Below are positions 16,229 to 25,333 of a stretch of 64,000 bases of DNA, piece by piece. Where the stretch lies: NCBI RefSeq assembly GCF_025567415.1, contig NZ_JAOQJV010000012.1, forward strand, positions 1-64,000, written 5' to 3'. Position 1 is the stretch's first letter, and the number at the start of each line of letters is the position of its first letter. The DNA comes from Claveliimonas ammoniilytica (GTDB lineage Bacteria > Bacillota > Clostridia > Lachnospirales > Lachnospiraceae). Under the pieces are notes generated by a model, which worked only from the letters and a program-made list of their open reading frames with translations, was not told the DNA's origin and did not search any database. The position numbers and the translations under genes were made by a program.

Positions 16229-19027
16229 ATGACAGATGCAGAACAAAGAGAGGCTGCCCGTCAATTTGTAAACCGATGGATGGGAAAAGGGAAAGAAGAT
16301 GAAGATGGACGTTCTTATTGGATTGATTTATTGACGAATGTTTTGGGAATGGATAATGTGACAGAACGTTTGAACTTTGAAAAGAAAGTTGTAATTGATG
16401 GAAATACAAAACGTATTGATGTATATATTCCTGAAACACGAGTAATTATTGAACAGAAGAGTCTTGGAAAAGCATTGGATCAGAAAATCAGGAATTCAGG
16501 AGATGTTGATCTTACTCCATTTGAACAGGCAGACAGATATAATGGGAAGCTGACTTTTGATGAAAGAGCTCGGTGGATTGTTACGTCAAATTTTGCTGAA
16601 ATTTGGATTTATGATATGAACCAGAAACAGCCAGAACCGACAAAGATTGCTTTAGATGAATTACAAAGCAAATATCCATTGTTGGACTTCTTGGTGAAAA
16701 AGGAAGTAAAGACAATATCGCATGAAATGGAAGTATCAATAAAAGCAGGAGGTATTGTTGGGCTTATTTATGATGCGTTTTTAAAACAATATCGTATACC
16801 AGATATTAAGGAAAAGGATGAAACATTTGAGCAGAAAGAAAAAAGAGAGCATAAACTAAAGAGCCTGAATGCTTTATGTGTGCGAATTGTTTTTTGCTTG
16901 TATGCAGAAGATGCTGGTATTTTTGGAAAGAGAAATATGTTCCATGATTATTTGGAAACATATGAAGTAAAGGATTGCCGGAGAGCTTTATTAGAATTAT
17001 TTAAGATATTGGATACACCTGTATCAGAGCGAGACGAGTATTTGGAGGAAGAACTTGCTCAGTTCCCGTATGTAAATGGTGGGTTATTTGCTGATGAAAC
17101 TATTGAGATACCACCTTTTACAGAGGAAATTAAAGAATTACTTCTTACAAAAGCGTCAGAAGATTTTGATTGGAGTGATATTTCTCCAACTATATTTGGA
17201 GCGGTATTTGAATCTACATTAAATCCTGAGACCAGACGTTCAGGAGGAATGCATTATACATCTATTGAAAATATACATAAAGTTATTAGTCCGCTTTTTT
17301 TGGAAGATTTGCAAAAGGAATTTGATAGTATTAGAGCAATTCAAGTGAAGCGTACCAGAGATAAAAAATTGGAAGAATTCCAAAATAAATTGGCATCACT
17401 TACATTTTTTGATCCTGCGTGTGGTTCTGGAAATTTCCTTACAGAAACATACTTGTCGCTTCGTCGTTTGGAGAATGAGGTGATAAAGGAAAAAGTTGGC
17501 GGACAAATGACATTGGTAGAGGTAAATAATCCAATTAGAGTTTCTATTCAGCAATTTTATGGAATAGAGATTAACGATTTTGCAGTTACAGTTGCAAAAA
17601 CGGCTTTATGGATTGCAGAATCTCAAATGTTGGAAGAAACGAAAAATATTGTGTATGGATTTAATGATGATTTTCTTCCTTTAAAGACATATGTAAATAT
17701 CACAGAAGGAAATGCATTAAGAATTGATTGGAATGATGTAATTCCTGCAGAAAAATTATCGTTTATAATGGGAAATCCGCCATTTGTAGGAGCACGTTGG
17801 ATGGCGTCGGAGCAGAAGGAAGATGTTGAGAAGATATTTGAAGGATGGAAGAGTATAGGAAATCTTGATTATGTTAGTTGCTGGTATAAAAAAGCAGCTG
17901 ACTATATGGGAAATTATAATATCAGAGCAGCATTGGTATCAACTAATTCAATTACACAGGGAGAAAGTGTTTCGATTCTCTGGAAACCGCTTTTTGAATC
18001 AGGTGTACATATTGATTTTGCATACAGAACATTTATATGGGATAGTGAAGCGTCAATAAAAGCGCATGTTCATTGTGTAATTGTTGGCTTTAGCAGAGCT
18101 GTAAATAATAAGCAGAAAATAATTTATTCAGGTGAGAACGCAATTCCGGCGAATAATATTAATGGATATTTGCTTGATGCAGAAAATATATTCATTGAAA
18201 AAAGAATGAAACCATTGTGTAATGTTCCTGAAATAGCATTAGGTGGGCAAGCAATTGATGGTGGATTTTTAATATTGACGGAAGAGGAAAAGGAAGAGTT
18301 TTTGGAAAAAGAACCACAGGCTTCTCCGTTTTTTAGACATTATATGATGGGAAAAGATTTTATTGATCGAAAGCCGAGATATTGTATTTGGCTTGTTGGA
18401 GCTGATCCTGGATTATTAAAAAAATGTCCGATGATATTAGAACGGGTGAATAAAGTACGTGAATTTAGACTTAGTAGTACAAGAGCGAACACAAAAAAAG
18501 CGGCTGAGAATCCAACTTTATTTGCATCAATACTTGAACATAAAAATCAATATATTGCGATTCCCAAAGTTTCTTCTCAGAATCGTAGATATATTCCAAT
18601 GGATTATTTAGATGGTGAAATTATTCCGGGAGACAAATTATTCACTATGCCAAATGCATCATTTTATGAATTTGGTGTATTGATGTCGAATGTTCATATG
18701 GCATGGATGCGAGCAGTGTGTGGAAGATTAAAAAGTGATTATAGTTATTCAAACACAATAGTGTATAACAATTTCCCGTGGCCTGTAGTAACGGAGAAGA
18801 ATCGGGAACAAATTGAAAAATCGGCACAGGAAATTTTGAAAGCAAGAACATTATATCCTAATAGTAATCTTGCGGCTTTATATGATCCTTTAACAATGCC
18901 AGCCGAGTTACGGCGAGCACATACTGCAAATGATAAAGCTGTTATGGCTGCGTATGGCTTTAGTACAAAAATGACGGAAGCAGATTGTGTGGGAGAGTTG
19001 ATGAAATTATACCAGAAAATGCAATGA
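16229..19027 (+). CDS. MmeI-type (Type IIL) restriction-modification enzyme
   Basis: 932 residues from ATG 16229, chosen for AGGAGG 7 bases upstream; an earlier in-frame ATG at 16202 lacks a site. The N-terminal nuclease domain has D64 then IIEQKS (E75, K77). A helical spacer follows. The gamma-type N6-adenine methyltransferase core has FFDPACGSGNF (about 394-403) and NPPF (about 515-518), and a C-terminal target-recognition part closes the protein. This matches the MmeI family, in which one chain methylates and cuts DNA. All key residues visible are intact, so it is probably an active defence cargo. Confidence 0.88.
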   Translation: MTDAEQREAARQFVNRWMGKGKEDEDGRSYWIDLLTNVLGMDNVTERLNFEKKVVIDGNTKRIDVYIPETRVIIEQKSLGKALDQKIRNSGDVDLTPFEQADRYNGKLTFDERARWIVTSNFAEIWIYDMNQKQPEPTKIALDELQSKYPLLDFLVKKEVKTISHEMEVSIKAGGIVGLIYDAFLKQYRIPDIKEKDETFEQKEKREHKLKSLNALCVRIVFCLYAEDAGIFGKRNMFHDYLETYEVKDCRRALLELFKILDTPVSERDEYLEEELAQFPYVNGGLFADETIEIPPFTEEIKELLLTKASEDFDWSDISPTIFGAVFESTLNPETRRSGGMHYTSIENIHKVISPLFLEDLQKEFDSIRAIQVKRTRDKKLEEFQNKLASLTFFDPACGSGNFLTETYLSLRRLENEVIKEKVGGQMTLVEVNNPIRVSIQQFYGIEINDFAVTVAKTALWIAESQMLEETKNIVYGFNDDFLPLKTYVNITEGNALRIDWNDVIPAEKLSFIMGNPPFVGARWMASEQKEDVEKIFEGWKSIGNLDYVSCWYKKAADYMGNYNIRAALVSTNSITQGESVSILWKPLFESGVHIDFAYRTFIWDSEASIKAHVHCVIVGFSRAVNNKQKIIYSGENAIPANNINGYLLDAENIFIEKRMKPLCNVPEIALGGQAIDGGFLILTEEEKEEFLEKEPQASPFFRHYMMGKDFIDRKPRYCIWLVGADPGLLKKCPMILERVNKVREFRLSSTRANTKKAAENPTLFASILEHKNQYIAIPKVSSQNRRYIPMDYLDGEIIPGDKLFTMPNASFYEFGVLMSNVHMAWMRAVCGRLKSDYSYSNTIVYNNFPWPVVTEKNREQIEKSAQEILKARTLYPNSNLAALYDPLTMPAELRRAHTANDKAVMAAYGFSTKMTEADCVGELMKLYQKMQ

Positions 19028-19106
19028 TAAAAGTTTATAGAGCTGTTTTTTGCTCAAAGTAAAATATTTGAAAACATAGAATATTCCAAATCCATAAAAG
19101 CTGAAT

Positions 19107-19170
19107 GAAAACCAATATGGGAATTTTACAGGTGGTACAAAATTTGTAAAATTTTCATATTGGTTTTTTT
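19107..19170 (+). terminator. Strong terminator after the MmeI-type gene
   Basis: AAAACCAATATGG plus GAATTTTACA (19108-19130) pairs over 23 bases, using G-T pairs, with the arm 19145-19167. A T-tract follows. The right arm is also T-rich enough to act in both directions. Confidence 0.8.
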
Positions 19171-19274
19171 GTAATCTGTAAAAATTATAAATTTGGATAT
19201 CAAGTAAGGTTTCGGATTTTTGATTTTTATGTATTTTTCAATTTTGGATATGGCTCCGAAATTGGCAATTTTGC

Positions 19275-19370
19275 GGAAGTGTATCCACACTTCCTGTCCT
19301 TGCTGTTTTTAAAATCACATAGTGATTTCACAGGGATATAGAGATATTTAGTCTATTTTATATCCCTGTG
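19275..19370. repeat. Three consecutive perfect hairpins
   Basis: GGAAGTGT-ATCC-ACACTTCC (19275-19294), AAATCAC-ATA-GTGATTT (19312-19328) and CACAGGGATATA / TATATCCCTGTG (19329-19340 with 19359-19370) follow each other with little spacing. No gene lies here. They immediately precede the paired long hairpins and may belong to the same RNA or to a recombination or replication site. Confidence 0.6.
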
Positions 19371-19403
19371 TTGTGACCGGAAAAATTCGGGGAACCAAGT
19401 GTA

Positions 19404-19647
19404 TATTTATGCTGAATGTGAGGAACTGGGGAGCACAATCCTCAGCAAGAATCCTACGTCCGGAAAATATCATATTGCTAAAATAGCGATATGGTATTAC
19501 CGGGGTGGATCTTGCTCTAGTGTGTACTAAGACCTCGGCATAAATAGAAAAATGGGTTTGGGGAATCCCCAGCAAGATGAAAACCTGATGAGAGAATATT
19601 GTGATGAAAGACAATATTGTTAAACACAGGTGGATCTTGCTCTGGGG
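19404..19647 (+). ncRNA. Candidate structured RNA: two related long hairpin units
   Basis: Unit 1: AGCAAGAATCC (19444-19454) pairs with GGATCTTGCT (19507-19516), around CCGG/CCGG and a 14-bp inner stem (ATATCATATTGCTA with TAGCGATATGGTAT, using G-T pairs). An outer stem TATTTATGC / GCATAAATA (19404-19412, 19538-19546) encloses it. Unit 2: CCCCAGCAAGAT (19567-19578) pairs with 19634-19647, inside it ACCT/AGGT and AATATTGT/ACAATATT with a GATGAAAG loop. GGTGGATCTTGCTCT occurs exactly in both units, 125 bases apart. Stems kept while sequence differs suggest function as RNA. Strand and ends are uncertain. Confidence 0.55.
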
Positions 19648-19862
19648 TAAGAAAGAAGTATCTTTATATTATCAAAATGATATTTGGAGTTTATGTTGTT
19701 GGAAAGTCGTAAGCAGGAAGATAACTTCAAGTTGTTGGTGCAAATATAATGAATAGAAGTGTCCAGTACATTTTTGGTGATGGGTATTTTGGTGGAATCC
19801 ATTTTTATTTATTTTTGAATAATAAAATTTTGAATCTGCAGCCGATTCTGCCTGCTGGACAA
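19648..19862. other. Non-coding stretch after the hairpin units
   Basis: About 215 AT-rich bases with no ribosome-site-supported frame. I see nothing recognisable in it. Confidence 0.4.
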
Positions 19863-20045
19863 TGTTTTTAGATATCTGTAAACGTCACGGACTGGAACTT
19901 GATGAAGAACCATCGTATGATGGAAGAAAGTATTTGGAAACACGATAGAAGCAAACGCTGTACTTATCGTCTTGTCTGGCAGGGAAGATTATTAGGTATT
20001 AACCAGAGAGATATCGGCAGAGAAAACAGAAGTGATAGACAATGA
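19863..20045 (+). pseudogene. Fragment resembling a mobilisation protein C-terminus
   Basis: From 19863 a short frame reads MFLDICKRHGLELDEEPSYD then GRKYLETR before a stop at about 19949. The pattern is like segments of clostridial Mob/relaxase proteins, but I cannot align it here. No intact gene surrounds it. I read it as a decayed remnant, possibly from a Tn1549- or Tn4451-like element, in keeping with tnpW just downstream. Confidence 0.3.
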
Positions 20046-20268
20046 TATTTGTTAGATATGCTTCTTGTCGTTGGCTGCATCATATTAAAACGCTTTTTAC
20101 GTTAAAAAAGTGCTGTGATCACAAGGCTTTTTGCAAGCAAAAATGAAAAGGCTATATATAGGTAGCCTGTGAAACTGGAAGTGCCCATTTTGGGCCTGAT
20201 TTAAAGAATAATGTTCTGACAGAGACCAATGGAATGACTCTCTGCTGGGGCTCCAAAAGAAAGGAAAA
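20046..20268. other. Non-coding remnant region
   Basis: About 220 bases between the fragment and tnpW without a supported frame. Probably decayed mobile-element sequence. Confidence 0.35.
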
Positions 20269-20274
20269 ATGATT

Positions 20275-20442
20275 ATGGAAAAAATGATGAATACAAAAAC
20301 AGAGGGTAACACATTTACAAAGAAAATCGGGCAGACAGTCTATGTTGTCCGTTATCATTTCAATGAAAATGCAAAGGAAACAATGCAGGAGAAGATTAAC
20401 CGGATGCTGGTTACAGAAGCAAGTCGACAGGCAGTGTATTAA
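20275..20442 (+). CDS. tnpW: TnpW-like transposon protein
   Basis: A 55-residue protein (or 57 from ATG 20269) too short for usual gene finders. The core TFTKKIGQTVYVVRYHFNEN followed by AKETMQEKINRML matches the TnpW family of Tn4451/Tn1549-type elements (TYxRKIGxTxYxVxVHFxxxAxETMxxKIxRLI pattern). The AAGGA at 20261 spaces best with ATG 20275. The function of TnpW is not known. It shows that this part came from another clostridial element. Confidence 0.75.
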   Translation: MEKMMNTKTEGNTFTKKIGQTVYVVRYHFNENAKETMQEKINRMLVTEASRQAVY

Positions 20443-20535
20443 AATTAGGTGGATGTAATTGAAGAAAAAATATGATATCATGTGAGTAACAAATCGAGAT
20501 TGGACAAATAAAGAAATTGTAGGAGGAATATATAT

Positions 20536-20988
20536 ATGGTTGGAAGAATTTATCACATTGGATTAACCGTTTTTGATTTGGATCGCTCGATTGCTTTCTA
20601 CAGAGATATTCTTGGGCTTAAATTTCAGGGTGAAATCTTTATGGAAGACGAAGAGACAGATAAAATGTTCCGTAAGGAAAATTGTAAAGCAAGGGTTGCA
20701 TATTTGAATGGTTCAAAGGCTCTTGAAGCACCACCGATTGAATTGATTCAGTTTGTAGACAGTAAAATCCATAAAGAACAATCAGACTTGTTTACGACAT
20801 CTATCTCAGAAGTATGCTTTTACACGGATGACATTGATTCTGTTTACAAAACCCTTATCGAAAATCATGTGGAGTGCTTGTCTGAACCGCAGTATTTCGA
20901 CTTTAGGGCAGATGGATTTGGGGAAAGCAGAGCTTTTTATTTCAGAGACCCGGATGGAATCATTCTTGAGATGATGCAACCACTTTGA
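20536..20988 (+). CDS. VOC-family (glyoxalase/dioxygenase-fold) protein
   Basis: 150 residues spanning one vicinal-oxygen-chelate unit. The N-terminal half has IYHIGLTVFDLDRSIAFYRD and ILGLKF (metal His at about 7), and the C-terminal half has FYFRDPDGIILEMMQ with the closing Glu. Members include glyoxalase I, methylmalonyl-CoA epimerase and resistance proteins; the substrate cannot be told. GGAGG precedes the ATG. It is cargo of the element with its own terminator. Confidence 0.85.
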   Translation: MVGRIYHIGLTVFDLDRSIAFYRDILGLKFQGEIFMEDEETDKMFRKENCKARVAYLNGSKALEAPPIELIQFVDSKIHKEQSDLFTTSISEVCFYTDDIDSVYKTLIENHVECLSEPQYFDFRADGFGESRAFYFRDPDGIILEMMQPL

Positions 20989-21060
20989 TGAAAAATTATA
21001 AGTACAGGAAAGTGACAACTTCACGTTTGTAGAATTCAAAAATTTAATATGAAATGTGAG

Positions 21061-21099
21061 ATAGAGCGTATGGAAATAATCTATACGTTCTATTTTTTT
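21061..21099 (+). terminator. Terminator after the VOC gene
   Basis: ATAGAGCGTATGGA (21061-21074) pairs with TCTATACGTTCTAT (21080-21093), using G-T pairs, followed by a T-tract. Confidence 0.8.
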
Positions 21100-21393
21100 G
21101 CCTTTTTTGAAAAAGTGATTAAAAAACTATTGACATTTTGTTACTGGTAGAAGCAGATGGTTATAAAAAGCTTTTGATAACTATGAGTGCAAAAACAGAT
21201 AGCTGCGAAAATTTATTATGAGCTAATAGCAAAATTTGATATTTTGTGATATTGAGGGTATGGGGAATAGTAATCTCCATTAAGTTCGTCAGAGAATTAT
21301 AATCCAGAAATGGGATTTTGAGTTACTCTAGGCGATACTTGCTTTAGAAAATGATTTGCCATAATGAGTTAGAATATGGGAGGAGGAAGCGTT
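21100..21393. other. Intergenic stretch, nothing recognised
   Basis: About 290 bases between two converging terminators. I see no supported frame or structured element. Confidence 0.4.
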
Positions 21394-21426
21394 AAAAAAA
21401 GAGAGAGCCATAAGCAACTCTCTCTG
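21394..21426 (-). terminator. Terminator of the minus-strand regulator
   Basis: GAGAGAG and CTCTCTC arms around GCCATAAGCAA. On the minus strand the stem is followed by seven T residues. Confidence 0.75.
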
Positions 21427-21442
21427 TGATAAAATCAAAAAG

Positions 21443-22240
21443 TTATAGTATCAGTGATTCGGTAAGATTACAAAAATCCTTAACAGGAATATTTTCTTTA
21501 AGTGGTAAAGCTGTCTCTAAAAAGGTTTCGTCTGCAAATCTTTCGAGTTCGGAATCAAAATGTATAATAGAAGCATTTGTATTTAATTGGTATGGCGGAA
21601 TTGTAATAAAATAATCATAATCTTCGTAAGAAGGAGTGGCGCAAGAAACTTTGATTTTTCCGCCCAATTTCAATTTTGCAAATTCTCCATAAATGGCAGT
21701 TAAGGCTTTTTTCCTTTCTTCATCAGAAGTAATTCTATCTACATATCTAATATACCAATAATCTATATTTCCCTCTTTTAATTCAATTAAATAATCGTAT
21801 GATCTGGGCGTTCCAGATTTTATTGTCCATTCAACTTTATGAAGACTTGTCATCATGGAAAGTCCACGCATTAAGGTAGAAAAAAACTTTTCATGCACCT
21901 GAACAGTAGAGAGATCCAAAGAAAATCCATTGTCTGCAATTATCTTTTTTCGTTCCCGTATTTTTTTAGAAGAATATCCCGTTGCATCATATAATTCTTG
22001 GATAAGTTCTGGATCATCAATGGCTTTTGCAATTTTATCAATAGTGCTTTTATATGGTCTTCCAGATCGGACACCGTTGAGCATTCGTGAAATGGTTGCA
22101 TTATTTAAGCCTGTTTGTTCAGATAATTCTTTTTGTGTTTTTTTCTGTAAAATGATTTGAAGTATATTGATGAATCTTTCCTGATCGTAAACGCTGTCAG
22201 GATTTATTAGTGTGCCTGAATTTGATATAAATTCGTTCAT
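21443..22240 (-). CDS. XRE-family regulator divergent to the recombinase trio
   Basis: 265 residues. The N-terminal third has a helix-turn-helix (KTQKELSEQTGLNNATISRM, then IDKIAKAIDDPELIQEL). The remaining 170 residues form a separate domain of unknown type (YDYLIELKEGNIDYWYIRYV, then YDYFITIPPYQLN) that may sense a signal. It starts divergently from the recombinase operon. Four copies of a GAAGTCAAA-type motif lie between them, likely its operators. Role inferred: controls excision and transposition. Confidence 0.8.
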   Translation of the reverse strand: MNEFISNSGTLINPDSVYDQERFINILQIILQKKTQKELSEQTGLNNATISRMLNGVRSGRPYKSTIDKIAKAIDDPELIQELYDATGYSSKKIRERKKIIADNGFSLDLSTVQVHEKFFSTLMRGLSMMTSLHKVEWTIKSGTPRSYDYLIELKEGNIDYWYIRYVDRITSDEERKKALTAIYGEFAKLKLGGKIKVSCATPSYEDYDYFITIPPYQLNTNASIIHFDSELERFADETFLETALPLKENIPVKDFCNLTESLIL

Positions 22241-22252
22241 TCAAATCTCCTC

Positions 22253-22287
22253 TTGACTTCTTTGACTTTGTATAAATTGACTTCTTG
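22253..22287. promoter_or_regulatory. Operator-like repeats, regulator side
   Basis: TTGACTTCTTTGACTT at 22253-22268 and TTGACTTCTTG at 22277-22287 are reverse copies of the GAAGTCAAAGAAGTCAA repeats found across the intergenic region. They sit just upstream of the minus-strand regulator start. Confidence 0.6.
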
Positions 22288-22368
22288 TATTTTATTTTAT
22301 CAATTATATCCCTAAAAATCAATTTAAAACATAAAGAAATCAAAAAATGCTTTATTGATATTCTCTTA

Positions 22369-22448
22369 AAAGTCAAAGAAGTCAAAAACGTAATTGACAT
22401 TTTGATATCTTTGTGTATAATGTAAATCAAGAAGTCAAAGAAGTCAAA
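22369..22448 (+). promoter_or_regulatory. Recombinase-operon promoter flanked by operator repeats
   Basis: TTGACA (22394-22399) and TATAAT (22416-22421) with a 16-base spacer form a strong sigma-A promoter. AAAGTCAAAGAAGTCAAAA (22369-22387) abuts the -35 box and AAGAAGTCAAAGAAGTCAAA (22429-22448) covers the start region. A repressor bound at both would block the recombinases. Confidence 0.75.
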
Positions 22449-22480
22449 CGAATCGAAAAGAAAGGAAGGAGGGCTGTGGA

Positions 22481-23584
22481 TTGAAATATAGGGTTGTTTC
22501 GGTTTTGAAAGATAATAGACCACGTTTTTTGATTATTTCTGATATTGAAGAAATTGAAATCCTTCCATCAAAGTATTTGAAGCATCTGGATCAGATTAAT
22601 GCTTCTCCGAATACTGTAAAATCCGCAGCCTTCGCACTTTCATATTATTACAATTATCTGCAGGAGCAAACGATAGGATTGGATGAGATTACATTGCTAT
22701 CCTATTCAGAGCAGAATAAACATTTTATTGATTTCTTGTATTGGGTTAAGAGTGGAAAGCATACTGAGCATAATACACAGACGAGCAATAAGACCTGCAA
22801 TATGTATCTTGGTGCAGTCTTCAGATACTACCAGTTTTTGGCACTGGAAGATGTTTTGCCAATGCTTAAAGTCTTACGAGTAAAAAAAGTATCATATTTT
22901 GACAGTATGGGAGTAAATCATCAAAATGCAGTGAATTCGTTTAAAGGTTTCTTCAAAGAAGAAGAACCTAATCTGGAAGAAATAACATCCGAAGAAATAC
23001 AGGAGCTGATAAATGCCTGTACGAATGATAGAGATCGATTGCTGATAGCAATGATGGCAGAAACCGGTCTTAGATTAGGGGAAATTCTGGGAATCCATTA
23101 TACCGAAGATATTGATTTTGAAAGAAGGACGGTTCGGGTAAGGTATCGTGAATCCAATACCAACTTGGCAAGAGCAAAAAATGCAGAATATAGAATGGCT
23201 TTGTTAAGTAATACAACTTTTGAGTTCTTGGTTAAGTACATTTCTGATAACCGAAAAAGTCTGATGAACTCGGAGTATCTATTTACAAAATTAACTGGAA
23301 AAAACAAAGGAGAGCCATTAGATGCGGATTCTGTGTATAGCATGTTGAAAAGGCTATCCAAAAAAACGGATATCAATTCCCATCCGCATCAGCTCCGACA
23401 CTATTTTGCGGAGGAAAGAAGAAAAGAAGGATGGGATTTGAATGACATTCGTTTTGCCCTGGGGCATAAGAAAGTTGAAACTACCATTAAATACTTGGGT
23501 GAAAATAATGAACGATTGATAGAAGCGACAGATCAATACTACTCAAATAATGAAGATTTATACCAAATTGCAGATTTTCTGTAA
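22481..23584 (+). CDS. Tyrosine recombinase 1 (Tn554 TnpA-like)
   Basis: 367 residues from a TTG start after AAGGAGGG. It has a SAM-like core-binding N-terminal domain (about 35-150) and a catalytic domain with R198 (TGLRLGE), H303-x-x-R306-H307 (HQLRH), H329 (LGHKK) and nucleophile Y338 (TTIKYLG). Length and position match TnpA of Tn554 (361 aa). First of a co-directional operon of three recombinases; the next gene starts 18 bases later. Confidence 0.9.
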   Translation: MKYRVVSVLKDNRPRFLIISDIEEIEILPSKYLKHLDQINASPNTVKSAAFALSYYYNYLQEQTIGLDEITLLSYSEQNKHFIDFLYWVKSGKHTEHNTQTSNKTCNMYLGAVFRYYQFLALEDVLPMLKVLRVKKVSYFDSMGVNHQNAVNSFKGFFKEEEPNLEEITSEEIQELINACTNDRDRLLIAMMAETGLRLGEILGIHYTEDIDFERRTVRVRYRESNTNLARAKNAEYRMALLSNTTFEFLVKYISDNRKSLMNSEYLFTKLTGKNKGEPLDADSVYSMLKRLSKKTDINSHPHQLRHYFAEERRKEGWDLNDIRFALGHKKVETTIKYLGENNERLIEATDQYYSNNEDLYQIADFL

Positions 23585-23602
23585 AAGGAAGGAGGGATTA
23601 CC

Positions 23603-25333
23603 TTGGCAGTATTAAAAATTGTTCCGAAGTTATATCAGGAAAAAATATCTGAGAAATTAAAGGAAGAAATATCTTTAGTTACGACTGGAGAAGCAAAATA
23701 CTATAACCGGTTATACAAATTTTTTCAGTATACAGATATACAGTGTACTGCAGATATTAACTATGAAACGAGAAAAATGTATATGGATTCTCTTGAAAAA
23801 GAGGATATTTCAGAAAAATATAAAGCGGAATTACTGAGCTTATTTGATCGTTTAAAAATAGAAAATATGCCAGATGTCTATTCACAAGGAAAGCCCTTCT
23901 CTGTAGAACAGGAGTTTTTTAAGCAAGACAAATTGTTTTTGCTGTATGTCCCCAATAAGAAGAAAGCACAATCTTTCCGTCAGGTGGTTGATAAGAATGA
24001 TTTGTTATGGGACTTAACGAGGATACATTCATCACAGTTGGTGCGACAGACAAAAATATTGCTGTGTGAAATTCTGAATATGGATAAGGTACAAAGACAT
24101 CGAAGATATTTTTTAGAACCATTAAAAGCACTTATACGGTTTTGCGATAAGTACGGAATAGATGATATTGAAGAAATGGAACAGGCAGACGAAAACAGAT
24201 TTTATCTGTATTTAAACAAGGAGTCGGAAATTATAAAAAAACATGCTTCTAAGATTGTTGAGTTTGCGAGAAGAACGTTATTTCTAACAGATTCAGAGAC
24301 AAATTGGCGAGCGTGTATCTGGTATATGGATAGGTTTCAGTTTGATAAATCGAGAATCAATGCTAGTTCACCTGTTAAAAGCCTTTCATTTATTAATATT
24401 TACGAAAAAGAAAATCGTTGGTATTTACAATTATACGCAAAATATTTGGTCGGGATATCGGATCTGTCTTTATCAAATATCCGAAATACAATAAGTTTTA
24501 TTTCACAATTTTTAAAATATCTGGATGGACAGAGTAAGAAAGTAACTGAACTGGAGATACAAGATATAGAGGGTTATGTGTCTGTTTTGGATAAGTCCGA
24601 TATTAAGTATTCTACTTTTAACCGATATATCACACATATGCATACATTTCTACAGTTTTTGAAAATGAAAAATATTGAAGTGTTGAAGTTTTATCCGGAA
24701 CGATTTTTAAAAAAAGGTTTTTCAGAACACAATGAAAGAAGTGTTCCAGAAAAAACAATTGCTCATCTGATTAAGGAGCTGCCGGCATTCCCAGAGCATT
24801 TACAGTTGATGTATTTGATTTTGTTTTGCACAGGAATTAGGAAAAGCGAGGTTTGTACAATAAAATCGGGAGCCTTTTATTCACAAGGCAATGAGAATTG
24901 GATGCGCATATATCAAAGCAAAATGCGGAGAGAAAAAGTCATTCCTGTTCCCAGTTTATTGGTTGGACTGGTGAATGATTATGAAAAAAAGTACGGAATA
25001 AAAAATGGGGAGTATTTATTCAAAAATAAAAAGGGTGGTGCATTTAATGGACAGACATTTTCAAATCAGATGATTCGGGAGTGTAAGGTTCGTGGGATTG
25101 CCTGCGGAGATTATATCTTTAGAGCACACGATTACAGACATAACCTTGCAACTTCAATGTACGGAAATGGGGTTTCTATACAAGGGGTACGAGATTATCT
25201 AGGACATTCAAGTGAGAATATGACAAAACAGTACATTGATTTCATGCCGGAACGTATTGTATCGGCTGAAGATAAATATTTCTCTAAAAATCAGTCATTT
25301 AAATTGAAAGGAGCAGAAGATGATGAAAGGTAA
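23603..25333 (+). CDS. Tyrosine recombinase 2 (Tn554 TnpB-like)
   Basis: 576 residues from a TTG start after AAGGAGGG. A long N-terminal region (about 1-370) is followed by a catalytic domain with R413 (GIRKSEV), H509-x-x-R512-H513 (HDYRH), H535 (LGHSS) and Y544 (KQYIDF). The long form resembles TnpB of Tn554. Its stop overlaps the start of the third recombinase by 14 bases. Confidence 0.88.
   Translation: MAVLKIVPKLYQEKISEKLKEEISLVTTGEAKYYNRLYKFFQYTDIQCTADINYETRKMYMDSLEKEDISEKYKAELLSLFDRLKIENMPDVYSQGKPFSVEQEFFKQDKLFLLYVPNKKKAQSFRQVVDKNDLLWDLTRIHSSQLVRQTKILLCEILNMDKVQRHRRYFLEPLKALIRFCDKYGIDDIEEMEQADENRFYLYLNKESEIIKKHASKIVEFARRTLFLTDSETNWRACIWYMDRFQFDKSRINASSPVKSLSFINIYEKENRWYLQLYAKYLVGISDLSLSNIRNTISFISQFLKYLDGQSKKVTELEIQDIEGYVSVLDKSDIKYSTFNRYITHMHTFLQFLKMKNIEVLKFYPERFLKKGFSEHNERSVPEKTIAHLIKELPAFPEHLQLMYLILFCTGIRKSEVCTIKSGAFYSQGNENWMRIYQSKMRREKVIPVPSLLVGLVNDYEKKYGIKNGEYLFKNKKGGAFNGQTFSNQMIRECKVRGIACGDYIFRAHDYRHNLATSMYGNGVSIQGVRDYLGHSSENMTKQYIDFMPERIVSAEDKYFSKNQSFKLKGAEDDER

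Noticed and set aside
19348..19614. Minus-strand open frame of 88 codons over the hairpin units
   Set aside because: It follows paired stems, has no ribosome site and the peptide looks random. The RNA-structure reading explains the region better.
19404..19647. Group II intron, T-box or retron RNA
   Set aside because: No domain V consensus, no T-box sequence (GGTGGATC lacks the ACCGCG end) and no reverse transcriptase nearby.
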